Shown: positions 8,830 through 17,575, counted from the stretch's first letter. The stretch: 64,000 nucleotides of DNA from Lentibacillus siamensis (GCF_039522605.1 NZ_BAAADS010000015.1:62001-126000), one strand, 5' to 3'. Notes: generated from the letters alone by a model not told the origin. Numbers and translations are program-made.

Positions 8830-9189
8830 ATGATACTAGGTTTGCATCATACACAGATAACGATTCCTAAACACAGGGAAAAGGATGGGAAAGCTTTCTA
8901 CTGCGGGGTATTGGGTCTCCCCGAAATTGATAAGCCTGATTCATTAAAAAGTCGCGGTGGATTTTGGCTGCAAGTTGGAGACAGACAAGTACATATTGGA
9001 ACTGAGGAAGGTTTTGACCGAACACAAACAAAGGCACACATCGCTTATCAGGTGGAAGATATAATGTATTGGAGAAGTGAATTGAAGGACATCGTTACAA
9101 TATTTGAGTGTGTTCCAATCCCTGGATTTGATCGGTTTGAGTTTAGGGACCCTTTTGGCAACAGGGTGGAAATGATACAGGAGAAGTAG
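8830..9189 (+). CDS. VOC family (glyoxalase-like) protein
   Basis: The 119-aa single-domain VOC protein begins with GLHHTQITIPK and ends with FEFRDPFGNRVEMIQ, the classic first and last metal-ligand strands. A His near the start and a Glu at the end could bind metal. GGGGGAG precedes ATG 8830. The substrate is unknown; relatives include lyases, dioxygenases and resistance proteins. Confidence 0.82.
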   Translation: MILGLHHTQITIPKHREKDGKAFYCGVLGLPEIDKPDSLKSRGGFWLQVGDRQVHIGTEEGFDRTQTKAHIAYQVEDIMYWRSELKDIVTIFECVPIPGFDRFEFRDPFGNRVEMIQEK

Positions 9190-9194
9190 TTTTA

Positions 9195-9230
9195 AGGTGT
9201 CTGGCACCACTCGGATTTTGTCGAATAATA
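9195..9230. repeat. Dispersed palindromic repeat, copy a (partial)
   Basis: The sequence ctggcaccactcggattttg plus tcgaataata matches one half of the palindrome fully present at 21217-21260. It lies just downstream of the VOC gene. Confidence 0.6.
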
Positions 9231-9278
9231 TATATTATCATAAGGAAAATGAACCTGAATGGTGCTGGAGGGAGATAG

Positions 9279-9653
9279 TTGACGTTACACGAAGGAGCTA
9301 TCATTACATTTGAACGGACATTTACGATGGAAGACGTTGAATTATTTACACGAATTTCAGGTGATGAGGGGAAGCACCATCTTACCCCTGATGAACAAGG
9401 AAGAGTTGTCATCCAGGGACTGCTGACCGCGACGTTACCAACTAAAATCGGCGGGGATAACAATGTGCTTGCCCGAACGATGGAATTTGAATTTCTGCGC
9501 CCAGTTTTTACCGGTGATAAGATAATCTGTGAAGTAACCGTTGATAAGCTGGAGAGGCAGACGGACAGAACGGCTATTACCTCATCTTTTAGATGCAGAA
9601 ATCAGAAAGACAGAGAAGTGTTGAAGGGATATTTCGCTGGTGTGATACGTTAA
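9279..9653 (+). CDS. MaoC-like hot-dog dehydratase/thioesterase
   Basis: The 124-aa protein fits the hot-dog fold of the MaoC/(R)-hydratase group, with TMEDVELFTRISGD followed by IQGLLTATLPTKIGG, where the Asp of the fold's active-site region is retained. TTG 9279 is the likely start, since GGAGGGA lies 5-8 nt upstream. Such proteins act on acyl thioesters of CoA or ACP. Isolated gene; substrate not predictable. Confidence 0.7.
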   Translation: MTLHEGAIITFERTFTMEDVELFTRISGDEGKHHLTPDEQGRVVIQGLLTATLPTKIGGDNNVLARTMEFEFLRPVFTGDKIICEVTVDKLERQTDRTAITSSFRCRNQKDREVLKGYFAGVIR

Positions 9654-9717
9654 ATTGGTCACATCGTATTTTTGGAATAAGGATTAACAAATCATGCGAT
9701 AAAGGGGCCTGATTAAA

Positions 9718-10173
9718 ATGTCCAATCCGACATTGCCACTGACACTGGATGAAAAAGAAAGGTTGAGAAAGGCAAAGATTAAAATCAGCGAGATACATAG
9801 CCAAAGTACTGAACAACTGGCTGAAATACTGAATGCGTCATACGAAAGGACAAAAGAAATGAAGGGTCTGGCCGAATTTCAACTTGTTCCCTCCATCGGT
9901 CATAAATTGGCTGAGAAGCTGGTTTATCAATTACAGATTTTTTCCCTGGAAGCGATAAAAGATAAGCATGGTGCGGAATTGCTTGATGAATTGGAAAAAC
10001 GATTAGGCGTGTGGACCGATAGTTGCGTGGAGGATCAAATCCGCTGTGTGGTTGCTTATGCAAATAGCCCAGCCTTTGATAAACAGTGGTTTGATTTTAC
10101 GAGCGAGAGGAAAAGGTACCGGGAAAGAATGGGGTATCCCAAGGACCGGCCTGAAAAGCCATGGTATGAATAG
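9718..10173 (+). CDS. Cdd1-type helix-hairpin-helix protein
   Basis: The 151-aa protein contains a helix-hairpin-helix-like segment (LVPSIGHKLAEKLVYQL, residues about 57-73) and a conserved C-terminal half with WTDSCVEDQIRCVVAYAN and DFTSERKRYRERMGYP. These are typical of the Cdd1/pathogenicity-locus family (PF11731 as I remember it). Two cysteines are conserved in that half. Function is unknown, DNA binding is only suggested by the HhH. AAAGGGG precedes ATG 9718. Confidence 0.75.
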   Translation: MSNPTLPLTLDEKERLRKAKIKISEIHSQSTEQLAEILNASYERTKEMKGLAEFQLVPSIGHKLAEKLVYQLQIFSLEAIKDKHGAELLDELEKRLGVWTDSCVEDQIRCVVAYANSPAFDKQWFDFTSERKRYRERMGYPKDRPEKPWYE

Positions 10174-10187
10174 GAAGGGGGTTTAAA

Positions 10188-10652
10188 ATGACATATGAAT
10201 TTAAAAAAATAACACAAAAACAGGCTGAAGATATTGCCTATAATTGGCATTATGAGGATAAGTATTCCTTTTATGACATGGAGGCTGATAAGGAAGATCT
10301 GGAAGAATTTCTGGATCCCGAAGCAAGGTGCGATTCCAGTTTTGCTGTTATGAGTGATAACGAACTAATCGGATTTTTTAGTGCTGATAAAAAATCGGAC
10401 GGCAGTGTGGATATTGGTTTAGGCATGCGTCCGGACTTGACAGGGAAGGGTAAGGGCCGGGAATTTCTGAAAGCAGGCATGGATTTTGTTCGGTCAAAAT
10501 ATGACCCAATCAACATAACACTGGCAGTTGCAACATTTAATCAACGGGCAATAAAAGTATATCGGAGGCTTGGATTTGATGACGCCGGAACATTTATGCA
10601 GGATACGAACGGCGACAGGTACGAATTTTTAAAGATGGTCTATGAATGCTAG
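10188..10652 (+). CDS. GNAT family N-acetyltransferase
   Basis: The 154-aa acetyl-CoA-dependent acyltransferase has the motif A region GLGMRPDLTGKGKGREF, which supplies the pyrophosphate loop (TGKGKG), and motif B with FNQRAIKVYRRLGF. It starts at ATG 10188 after GAAGGGGG, 15 nt behind the Cdd1-like gene, and its end overlaps the next GNAT gene by 11 nt, so the three probably form an operon. The acceptor substrate is unknown. Confidence 0.88.
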   Translation: MTYEFKKITQKQAEDIAYNWHYEDKYSFYDMEADKEDLEEFLDPEARCDSSFAVMSDNELIGFFSADKKSDGSVDIGLGMRPDLTGKGKGREFLKAGMDFVRSKYDPINITLAVATFNQRAIKVYRRLGFDDAGTFMQDTNGDRYEFLKMVYEC

Positions 10653-11196
10653 TTTTACAGTATTCCACTGGAATGGGGACTTCTTATGGAAATTATGTGC
10701 CCGGGATTCAGATTCACTGTATAAGTTTGAGCATGAAAACAGAGATTTTTTTGAAAAAATGGTGCCAACCCGCGGGGATGATTATTATGTGCCTGAGGAA
10801 TTTATGAAGCGTCATGAGTCATTGCTTAAAGAACAAGAGAAGGGAGATTCATACTTTTATTTAATTAAAGATAAAGGCCGTTCCATTCTTGGCAGGATTA
10901 ATCTTGTAGACATTAATAAGCAGCAGAGAAAAGGACATCTCGGCTACAGGGTGGGTAAGGATTATATTGGAATGGGTGTTGCTAAGCGGGCGCTTGCCAT
11001 GCTGTTGGAACATATGAAGGACCTGGAAGTTCATCAGATTCATGCTAAAACAACTGCAAATAATATAGCTTCACAACAGGTTTTGGTGAAAAACGGCTTT
11101 ACATATAAGGGGACCAGCGCTGAAATGTTTGAAATGAATGGCGAAAATTTGAAGTTTGTTTTTTATGAATGGAACAGTAAAGGCTTTGTTGGGTGA
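10642..11196 (+). CDS. GNAT family N-acetyltransferase, RimJ/RimL-like
   Basis: The 184-aa protein has the RimJ/RimL layout: an N-terminal substrate half, then GYRVGKDYIGMGVAKRAL with the GMGVA acetyl-CoA loop, then NIASQQVLVKNGF. ATG 10642 overlaps the preceding GNAT gene, implying translational coupling. Relatives acetylate ribosomal protein N-termini or antibiotics; the target here is unknown. Confidence 0.85.
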   Translation: MNASFTVFHWNGDFLWKLCARDSDSLYKFEHENRDFFEKMVPTRGDDYYVPEEFMKRHESLLKEQEKGDSYFYLIKDKGRSILGRINLVDINKQQRKGHLGYRVGKDYIGMGVAKRALAMLLEHMKDLEVHQIHAKTTANNIASQQVLVKNGFTYKGTSAEMFEMNGENLKFVFYEWNSKGFVG

Positions 11197-11287
11197 TGAT
11201 AATGCGGTTTCTTATTGCAGTGAAGAACCGGAATTAGGCTATTTTTTGCATAAAGTATAATCGGGAATAAATGGAGAACAGCAAGAG

Positions 11288-11318
11288 CTTCAGCTAAAGG
11301 GCTGAGGTTTTTTATTTT
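11288..11318 (+). terminator. Probable intrinsic terminator
   Basis: CTTCAGC pairs with GCTGAGG (one G-U), followed by TTTTTTATTTT. It would close the Cdd1-GNAT-GNAT unit. Confidence 0.6.
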
Positions 11319-11439
11319 GTCATCCAATATCCTGTGCTGCAAACAGCAGATACATATTACAGGTAATACTGGAGATACTGTTAAATGGTAAGTGAATCCT
11401 GGATTTTTCACATGTAAATTGAAAAGGGGGTGCTTATTT

Positions 11440-12012
11440 TTGGAGACTGAACAAATCAAACAAATTGAACAGATAAATAAATTAGAAAATAAACTTACAC
11501 CAATAAAGATTGATTATTGGCAACAGTATTCTAGCCTTCATTCATGGGAATTTTGGTTTTTGCTAACTGTCTTAGTATTATCCTTAATTTGTCTATATTT
11601 ATTTATCGACAGAAAAAAAGCACTTCAAATTGGTTTCTTTGGTTTTAATATTCATGTTTGGTTAAATTATTTGGATGAAATAGCGATATATAATGAATTA
11701 TGGAGCTTTCCATATAAGTTAATCCCTTATTTGCCTGTATTTACATTTGAGGCATCTTTTGTTCCAGTAGTTTTTATGTTCGTTTATCAATGGACAATAA
11801 ACCATGACAAAAATTACTACCTGTATGCAACAGGTCTGTGCTTAATACTCGCTTTTGTATGGAGGCCTTTGTTGTCAACTGTTGACTTATTTCAAGTGAA
11901 AAATGGAATTAATTATCTGTATGTAATTCTGGGATATTTAATTGTAATGGTGATGTCCAAATGGATAACCAACATATTTGTTCATTTTGAAAAAGAAAAG
12001 AAATCAACCTAA
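11440..12012 (+). CDS. CBO0543-like polytopic membrane protein
   Basis: The 190-aa protein has a short charged N-terminus and about five membrane helices. The layout WQQYSSLHSWEFWF, an RKK turn, then YLDEIAIYNELWSFPYK resembles the uncharacterised CBO0543 membrane-protein family of spore formers. I placed the start at TTG 11440 because AAGGGGG lies 9 nt upstream; the frame extends further but without an RBS. Codon use is more AT-rich than its neighbours. Function unknown. Confidence 0.65.
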   Translation: METEQIKQIEQINKLENKLTPIKIDYWQQYSSLHSWEFWFLLTVLVLSLICLYLFIDRKKALQIGFFGFNIHVWLNYLDEIAIYNELWSFPYKLIPYLPVFTFEASFVPVVFMFVYQWTINHDKNYYLYATGLCLILAFVWRPLLSTVDLFQVKNGINYLYVILGYLIVMVMSKWITNIFVHFEKEKKST

Positions 12013-12112
12013 AGGTATCGCATTTACAGTTGTATATAATCAGTGAACTAAAGTACAGTCTATGGATAGCCTTAAAAAGAGGAAGGGATACATTACTGGA
12101 TGGGGTACATGA

Positions 12113-12142
12113 AAAACGCTGAACAATCAGATCCAGCGTTTT
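12113..12142. terminator. Bidirectional intrinsic terminator
   Basis: AAAACGCTG (12113-12121) and CAGCGTTTT (12134-12142) form a stem flanked by A- and T-rich tracts, between convergent genes. Confidence 0.8.
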
Positions 12143-12224
12143 AAAAAAAGACTATTATCAGTGTCAAGGAGAGAATTACTCATAGAATGTAGGATACTTT
12201 TTAATCCAAGTGGTAATTCGTTTA

Positions 12225-12368
12225 CTAAGCCATAGCCTGCTGTACTTGTTGACCTTGACCCTGGTTTTCGCCATTTCCACCAGCGACAGTTCCAAATATA
12301 AACAAGAAAATTAATAGAACAATGATAATTCCTTGATTAAAGGCTACTCCATCAAATTCCTCAAACAT
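12225..12368 (-). CDS. Small single-helix protein (47 aa), possibly sporulation-associated
   Basis: The start ATG at 12368 has AAAGGAGA 8 nt upstream, and the frame ends in TAG at 12225. The product is MFEEFDGVAFNQG, then a strongly hydrophobic helix (IIIVLLIFLFIFGTVAG), then a Gln/Gly-rich tail ending QQVQQAMA. Tiny Gly/Gln-tailed single-span proteins of this kind are common on Bacillus spores, but I do not recognise this family. It follows the 98-aa gene 16 bp upstream, so both are probably one transcript. Confidence 0.7.
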   Translation of the reverse strand: MFEEFDGVAFNQGIIIVLLIFLFIFGTVAGGNGENQGQGQQVQQAMA

Positions 12369-12384
12369 TTATTATCTCTCCTTT

Positions 12385-12681
12385 CTATTCACTTAGACGC
12401 TGATTAATCGCTCCCATAACATCGTTAATGGTCATATCACCGTTGTCCTTCAAAAATTTAGCCATTCGATTCATATTGTTATTTTTAGAATTCGGTTGCG
12501 GTAATTCTCCAGTAATGAGTACATCAACTGTTGGCTCATCTCGATAAACGGTAACATAATCGATTTTAAGCTTTCCCGTAACAAGTAATGCAGCCGCAAC
12601 GATTTCTAAGTTACGTTGCCGTAATAAATCAGCTGTTGTAAACGAATGAACATTGGTTTTCCGGTTATTTTGATTGGGCAT
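12385..12681 (-). CDS. Hypothetical small protein (98 aa)
   Basis: The start is ATG 12681, with AAGGAGGTG 7 nt upstream; an in-frame ATG at 12723 has no RBS. The product begins MPNQNNRKTNVHSF, has a central region LLRQRNLEIVAAALLVTGKL followed by a possible beta segment, and an Asn-rich linker before a helical C-terminus. It is not membrane-spanning. It heads a probable two-gene unit with the 47-aa protein. Function unknown; a spore-associated role is only suggested by company. Confidence 0.7.
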   Translation of the reverse strand: MPNQNNRKTNVHSFTTADLLRQRNLEIVAAALLVTGKLKIDYVTVYRDEPTVDVLITGELPQPNSKNNNMNRMAKFLKDNGDMTINDVMGAINQRLSE

Positions 12682-13019
12682 ATATGACACCTCCTTAGAC
12701 AAATGAAGGTATTTGTAGTTCAAAATAGAGTATGATAAAAAGCCGAATATGTAGGATCAGCATTTTATCGAAGAACTGTATTGAAGGAATACGTAATAAT
12801 AAAGGACATTAAGGCATAATACAGGATTGGTTGGTTTCTGGATATTTTTGTGTCTTTCTTATCCATCCTATGATTATAATTTTATTTTGTATAGGCAGAG
12901 GCATAAGGTATGGATTCTAAATGCAAGCATTTTTTCTGAACTTATATTACTGATTGGTTGAAGTCTGCTGATTCTGCCCCTAAATCTAATGGACTTGACT
13001 GATAATTTTAAAAATGGGC

Positions 13020-13048
13020 TTTACAAATCGGCTGTTTCCCCGTATAAT
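13020..13048 (+). promoter_or_regulatory. SigA-type promoter of a small transcription unit
   Basis: TTTACA (13020-13025) and TATAAT (13043-13048) are separated by 17 bp. The preceding 12682-13019 stretch contains the upstream region of the 98-aa gene and no other feature I can support. Confidence 0.65.
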
Positions 13049-13090
13049 CCGGTTATACAATTATTAACAAGCGAAAGGAGGCTGAATGAA

Positions 13091-13171
13091 ATGACGTACA
13101 TCACATTGACACATACATTAGAACAAAATATTTTTTATCATTTTCATTCTTGCCTCTGTGGAGTATCTTGA
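13091..13171 (+). CDS. Possible 26-aa peptide
   Basis: AAAGGAGG (13074-13081) lies 9 nt before ATG 13091. The frame encodes 26 aa rich in Thr, His, Phe and two Cys (CLCGVS end) before TGA. An alternative ATG at 13086 encodes only Met-Lys. The unit is bounded by a good promoter at 13020-13048 and a terminator at 13193-13231. It could equally be a small RNA. Confidence 0.35.
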   Translation: MTYITLTHTLEQNIFYHFHSCLCGVS

Positions 13172-13192
13172 TGTAATAAAATCATGACTGCA

Positions 13193-13231
13193 ACCGCATG
13201 GGGTTTGTTTGAAGCCCATGCGGTATTTTTA
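13193..13231 (+). terminator. Intrinsic terminator
   Basis: ACCGCATGGG (13193-13203) pairs with CCCATGCGGT (13215-13224), then ATTTTT. Confidence 0.85.
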
Positions 13232-13267
13232 TGCCTGATTAATGTTAAATTTTGTTATTTTTGGTTA

Positions 13268-13304
13268 AAAATGCCGTGAGCAGGTAAGCTTATGGCATTT
13301 TTTA
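13268..13304. terminator. Hairpin, possible terminator or leader structure
   Basis: AAATGCC pairs with GGCATTT, with T-rich flank, just upstream of the YrzI-like gene. Confidence 0.4.
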
Positions 13305-13429
13305 TATATTTTTATTTCAGACACAAAGAAAGGTGGTGCACATGATGGAATTTGAAATTAAACGTGATTGGGAAACGATAGTGACAGGAATGACGTGAAA
13401 GAATTGAAAGATGGAAAGGCGTGAAAAAA

Positions 13430-13582
13430 ATGCTACGTATAAATTTATTTGTAATGACGGTTACCGTTTCCGTTCGCAAACCGAAACCGGAAACAATTGC
13501 TGAACGATATGAACATCGTTTATTGGTTAACCGACTCGTTGGAGAAACAAAAAGAAAACGCGACGAACTAATTCATATGTAA
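13430..13582 (+). CDS. YrzI-like small protein (50 aa)
   Basis: The product starts MLRINLFVMTVTVSVRKPKP and continues with a charged helical half ending DELIHM. This hydrophobic start followed by a basic turn and acidic/basic helix matches the YrzI family of small Bacillus proteins of unknown role. An in-frame GTG at 13421 is an alternative start; AAAGG at 13415-13419 suits ATG 13430 better. Upstream, an 18-codon frame (13343-13398) with RBS AAAGGTGG could be a leader peptide. A terminator follows at 13621-13652. Confidence 0.65.
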   Translation: MLRINLFVMTVTVSVRKPKPETIAERYEHRLLVNRLVGETKRKRDELIHM

Positions 13583-13620
13583 TAACGAAGCAATAGTGAA
13601 TGGTTTTTAGTGTGCTGTGA

Positions 13621-13652
13621 AAGGGTGCAAGAAGTTATTATTGCACCCCTTC
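13621..13652 (+). terminator. Intrinsic terminator
   Basis: AGGGTGCAA and TTGCACCCCT form a stem, followed by TCTCT. The T-run is weak. Confidence 0.6.
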
Positions 13653-13802
13653 TCTGGCTAACAGCATAATTCTCTGTAAATTAAATACAGATTTGGTAAT
13701 GCTTACACGAAATCAATTGGATGTGGTAGTATTTACTAAAAGGGTAAGCGAGTAATCTGATCACAAGGATTTTATATATTGTTCTTTTTGGAGGTTGATT
13801 CA

Positions 13803-14288
13803 ATGCAGATGCCTGTACATATTGTTGCAGCACTAGGAATTGTGGAAAACGATCAGGAAGAGATACTAATTGTTAAGGAACGCCGAAGTGATCAGTGGGT
13901 TTTTCCCGGTGGTCAAGTAGAGGTTGGTGAAAACCTGATGGATGGATTAATTAGAGAAGTAAAAGAAGAAAGCGGTATTGATGTTAAAGTCTCCCATCTA
14001 ACTGCCATTTATTCCAACACCGGAACATACAAAGGGCATAGCGGAGTGAAAACAGTGCCTACGAAAGTAATGTTTGATTATGTATGTAAGCCCATAGGCG
14101 GAGAACTGTCTTCTTCAGATGAAACATCAAATAGCCAATGGGTAAAAAAGAATGAAGTGCTAGATATGGTGACTTCTCCTGCACTCAGGACAAGATTCCA
14201 AGCTTATTTGGATTTCGAAGGGCATGTTTTTTACATGGATTACGTAACTCAACCGGAATTTAAATTGAAGCATAAAAGAACGGTTTAG
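13803..14288 (+). CDS. Nudix hydrolase
   Basis: The 161-aa protein has a complete Nudix box, GQVEVGENLMDGLIREVKEE followed by SGI, matching GX5EX7REUXEEXGU, which binds Mg and hydrolyses nucleoside diphosphates linked to another moiety. The start is ATG 13803, since GGAGG lies 7 nt upstream; the open frame extends back to a TTG at 13779 that precedes the RBS. The substrate is unknown. No partner gene. Confidence 0.87.
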   Translation: MQMPVHIVAALGIVENDQEEILIVKERRSDQWVFPGGQVEVGENLMDGLIREVKEESGIDVKVSHLTAIYSNTGTYKGHSGVKTVPTKVMFDYVCKPIGGELSSSDETSNSQWVKKNEVLDMVTSPALRTRFQAYLDFEGHVFYMDYVTQPEFKLKHKRTV

Positions 14289-14322
14289 TGATTATTAGTT
14301 AAATAGAAAAGGGGTATACTGT

Positions 14323-15323
14323 ATGAGTTCAGAGGGTATTACACATCTACCAAAAATAGTAACGCGAGACGAGTGGCTTGTGGCACGGCAAAAATTGCTG
14401 GATAAGGAAAAGGAACTAACTCGTGCAAGAGATGCACTAAGTGCCGAGCGTCGCCGTCTCCCTATGGTCGCGGTTGATAAAGATTATATTCTCGAAGGAC
14501 CAGATGGCAAAGCTAGTCTGCTTGATTTATTTGAGGGACGACGCCAGCTTATTGTCTATCATTTCATGTTTGACCCAAGTTGGGAGGAAGGCTGCGAGGG
14601 TTGTTCCATGATTGTTGACAGCATGGGGCACCTTTCTCATTGTACAGGAAATTATAAAATTTTGTAGATGTGGATAACGCACTTGCTCCTAATCAGCCAC
14701 GTCCAGCTCCAGCGCCCAGCGACTAGCAAACTTCACACTTCCACACTACGATAAGTCAACATCGGTTCGTACTTTAAGGAAGGCCGACTAAAACCGGCCT
14801 TTGCGGCCAACGTCAGCACACCCCTATGAAGGGGCGTGTTTCCTTTATCTCATTGCGGAGTGCTCCAGTTTGTACGTCGCTAAACGGGCGCTTCCGCTTT
14901 TGTTCTTTGCATGCTCGTGATACTTCTTTAGTTTTGGTTTCCCACGCCGCAATGGACAAAGTTAAACCTTTTAAAGAGCGTATGAATTGGAGTATACCTT
15001 GGTTCTCTTCTTTTGAGAGCGATTTTAATTACGATTTTGAGGCTACAACTACTAGTGGCGAACAGCGTCAGCAACAGGGATTGAGTGTTTTTCTTCGTGA
15101 TGGTTCCCGTATCTTCCACACATATTCAACGTTTTTAAGGGGGCTGGATTCTCTCTTTATTCCTTTCAACTACCTTGATTTAACACCATTAGGCCGGCAA
15201 GAAACCTGGGAATCCTCGCCGGGAGGTTGGCCCCAATCCGCTCCGTATGAATGGTGGCGTCTTCATGACGATTATGGTAACACGAGCAGCTCTAACTTTT
15301 GTTGTCATGATGATCAAACATAA
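14323..15323 (+). pseudogene. DUF899 family thioredoxin-like protein, disrupted by a repeat element
   Basis: The left part (14323-14640) encodes the DUF899 N-terminus, with VTRDEWLVARQKLLDKEKE, FDPSWEEGCEGCS and MGHLSH. The right part (14907-15323) resumes exactly with LHARDTSLVLVSHA and continues through ESDFNYDF, GLSVFLRDGSRIFHTYS and NYLDLTPLGRQE. The 266 bp between are foreign to the gene and introduce stops. DUF899 proteins have a thioredoxin-like fold with a CxxC (here CEGC); the family role is unknown. RBS AAAGGGG precedes ATG 14323. The inserted copy leaves both halves otherwise uneroded, so the event looks recent. Confidence 0.85.
14641..14906. repeat. 266-bp structured intergenic repeat (MITE-like) inserted in the DUF899 gene
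   Basis: Near its ends lie imperfect inverted arms: agcgcccagcgactagcaaa near 14710-14730, and on the other strand agcgcccgtttagcgac with gtacaaactgg near 14865-14895. Inside are hairpins (aaggccg..cggcctt, cacccct..aggggcg). The pattern of paired arms and internal stems resembles non-coding repeats common in Bacillaceae genomes. No protein is encoded. Confidence 0.7.
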
Positions 15324-15414
15324 TCATCGTTCATAAGACATCCTATTCACCATATTTTCAGGATTTTCCCCTACTAAAAATAAGGAGACTTCGATAATTT
15401 TATAGATGGATGTC

Positions 15415-16788
15415 TTAATTTCCCCCTGCGAACAACTGCTTCTCACGCCATTTGCCAAAGCGGAAGTACATGAATGAGGCAAAGCTGCTTAGCAGGAAGC
15501 TCGCACCCATACCAAGCGGGATTCCTGTATCGCCGAACCAGATGGAAAAAACGTAGCTTAACGGGAAACGGAGCACCCAGAACGAGATGATATTCAACAC
15601 TAATACCTGATACATGGCGCCGGACGCCCTTACAATGCCATTTAAAATAAAGTTGATACCGAGAAACGGATAACATAAGGCAACAATCTGCAAATACGTT
15701 GTCCCGAATGACACTGCTTCAGCCTCCCCAATAAACATCCGGATGCCATATTCCGCAAATAATATCACGATGAGCCCGATCAGCAGCATAATCGAAAAAT
15801 TGTACAGAACACCGTATTTGGCGATCTTCTTCACCCGCTCCCAGTCATGGACACCAATGTTTTGTCCGGCCATACTGTTTACAGCTGTCCCCAGTGCATG
15901 GGCCGGCAGCATCAGGATTTTGTCCAGACGCTGGGCTGCCCCGAAACCTGCCACGACACTGCTTCCAAAAATGGTGACAACGCTCATGATGGCTGCTGAT
16001 CCGGCTGAAATAACGGCCATCTGCAGTCCGGCCGGAATACCCAGGTTTAAAATCAACTTCACCTCTTGTTTTGAGGGGATAGTCGGGAAACGGAAGGGAG
16101 CGAGTTTTTTGGATAATACATAAATGACCCCGTACAAAAATGCTGTACCTTGTGCCACTATCGTAGCATATGCTGCTCCATTGATACCGAAGTTCATCCC
16201 GGCAATGAATAACGGATTAAGCAGGATGTTGAGCAGGACGGCGATCATGACGAATCGCAGCGGGGTCCTGCTGTCACCCAGTGCCCTCAGTACAGTGCTG
16301 ATAAAGTTGTAGCCGAATAAGAACAGGATGCCGAGAAAATTGATCTGTAAGTACGTCTTGGCTTCATGAAGCATATTCTCCGGTGTCCCCAACAGGTGCA
16401 GCAGTTGTTCTGCCAGGACAAACCCGAAAGCGCTCAGTGCCAGCGCGAGAATCGTTAAAATCACAACAAAGGCATTCAGATAGCGTTTCAGTCCGGATTC
16501 GTTTTCTTTCCCTTTTTGCTGGGAAAGAATAGTCAGAGCTGCATTATTCAGCCCCAGCACAAATGAAAGCACTGTAAAAATAATTGTACTAGCAATCGCC
16601 ACTGCTCCCAGCGCATTCGCCCCAAGCAGGTTTCCGACCCAAAGACTATCGGCGAATTGGTATGATGTCTGCAGCAGATTCGTCAGCATCAGTGGTCCGG
16701 AAAATATAAGTAACTGCTTGAAAATATTTCCTTCTGTAAAATTATGCTGTTTTTTCACCTGAATCTTGTCTTTTCGTTTTCGACCCAT
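15415..16788 (-). CDS. MATE family efflux transporter
   Basis: The 457-aa membrane protein has twelve predicted helices in two pseudo-symmetric halves. It begins IFKQLLIFSGPLMLTNLLQT, with QFADSLWVGNLLG after it, as in NorM/DinF-like MATE proteins. These export drugs or metabolites in exchange for Na+ or H+. GGAGAAG precedes ATG 16788. Monocistronic. Substrate not predictable. Confidence 0.9.
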   Translation of the reverse strand: MGRKRKDKIQVKKQHNFTEGNIFKQLLIFSGPLMLTNLLQTSYQFADSLWVGNLLGANALGAVAIASTIIFTVLSFVLGLNNAALTILSQQKGKENESGLKRYLNAFVVILTILALALSAFGFVLAEQLLHLLGTPENMLHEAKTYLQINFLGILFLFGYNFISTVLRALGDSRTPLRFVMIAVLLNILLNPLFIAGMNFGINGAAYATIVAQGTAFLYGVIYVLSKKLAPFRFPTIPSKQEVKLILNLGIPAGLQMAVISAGSAAIMSVVTIFGSSVVAGFGAAQRLDKILMLPAHALGTAVNSMAGQNIGVHDWERVKKIAKYGVLYNFSIMLLIGLIVILFAEYGIRMFIGEAEAVSFGTTYLQIVALCYPFLGINFILNGIVRASGAMYQVLVLNIISFWVLRFPLSYVFSIWFGDTGIPLGMGASFLLSSFASFMYFRFGKWREKQLFAGGN

Positions 16789-17326
16789 TTTTAAACTTCT
16801 CCATTTAGTAAGTAATGTTCATTTTATCAATTTTAGGTGGGAAGTCTCCACCTTTAACGAAATAAAATTGTATATCATATTGTTATCGTACAAATAGAAT
16901 GAAGAACGTTTATATTATGAGGAGATGGGTATCAAGTACTAAGTTATCTCTATATAAAATTTGAACTTGATCAGTTAATAGACGGTATTATGCAAAACAT
17001 CTTGGATTCAAAAATATGGGTGGGAAATAATACATAAAGGGGGTCGAATTCACTATTTCGCACAGAAAAGAATTGGACATCCAAGGTATCGTGTTGTTTA
17101 TCGTTGGTCAATTCAGTTATTATGGAGATAATGAAGAATTTTTTCCAGCATGGAAGAATAACTGTAATGAAAATCGAATAGGTGTATAATGAATGTGAAA
17201 AGATAACTGCACGATATTCACATGACTGCAGTAGACACCATATGGATTTTTTCAAAAGAGAACAAGCAGTTTACAACTCCATTCTGCGGATTAGATTCAA
17301 CGTTGATGGAGAGGGAGTACGAAAGT
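16789..17326. other. Intergenic region without a confident gene
   Basis: This AT-rich region holds a short hairpin (aggtgggaag..tctccacct near 16843) and, near 17165-17195, a possible promoter for the Spo0E-like gene with TATAAT at about 17187 and a weak SigH-like GAAT box. Short open frames lack RBSs. Confidence 0.4.
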
Positions 17327-17497
17327 TTGTGTAGCATCAAAGAATTAAATAGAAAAATAGAAGAAACAAGGGAAAAAATGTATAAAACCTATTATCACGA
17401 TCCGAATGATCCACAGGTTTTGGTTATTTCACAGTGCTTGGATGTATTATTAAATGAATACAATCAGGCGTTGAAAAAAGCAAAGAAACCGAAATAA
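17327..17497 (+). CDS. Spo0E family aspartyl-phosphate phosphatase
   Basis: The product is a small two-helix protein with the family signature near its C-terminus: VISQCLDVLLNEYNQ (S-x-x-L-D-x-L-L). Family members dephosphorylate Spo0A~P or related response regulators and delay sporulation. I chose TTG 17327 because GGAGAGGGAG lies 9 nt upstream, giving 56 aa; ATG 17306 (63 aa) has no RBS. A terminator follows at 17536-17575. It is alone, as is usual. Confidence 0.85.
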   Translation: MCSIKELNRKIEETREKMYKTYYHDPNDPQVLVISQCLDVLLNEYNQALKKAKKPK

Positions 17498-17535
17498 CAA
17501 GGAAACTCAGATTGGATATGAAATGGTTTATTGGA

Positions 17536-17575
17536 TGTCCAATACCTCCATGCTTGATGGGTATTGGACACTTTT
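17536..17575 (+). terminator. Intrinsic terminator
   Basis: TGTCCAATACC (17536-17546) pairs with GGTATTGGACA (17560-17570), then CTTTTG. Confidence 0.85.

Noticed and set aside
14826..15323. Independent gene of 165 codons
   Set aside because: Its first 27 codons lie in the repeat element and have no RBS; the rest is the C-terminal part of the broken DUF899 gene.
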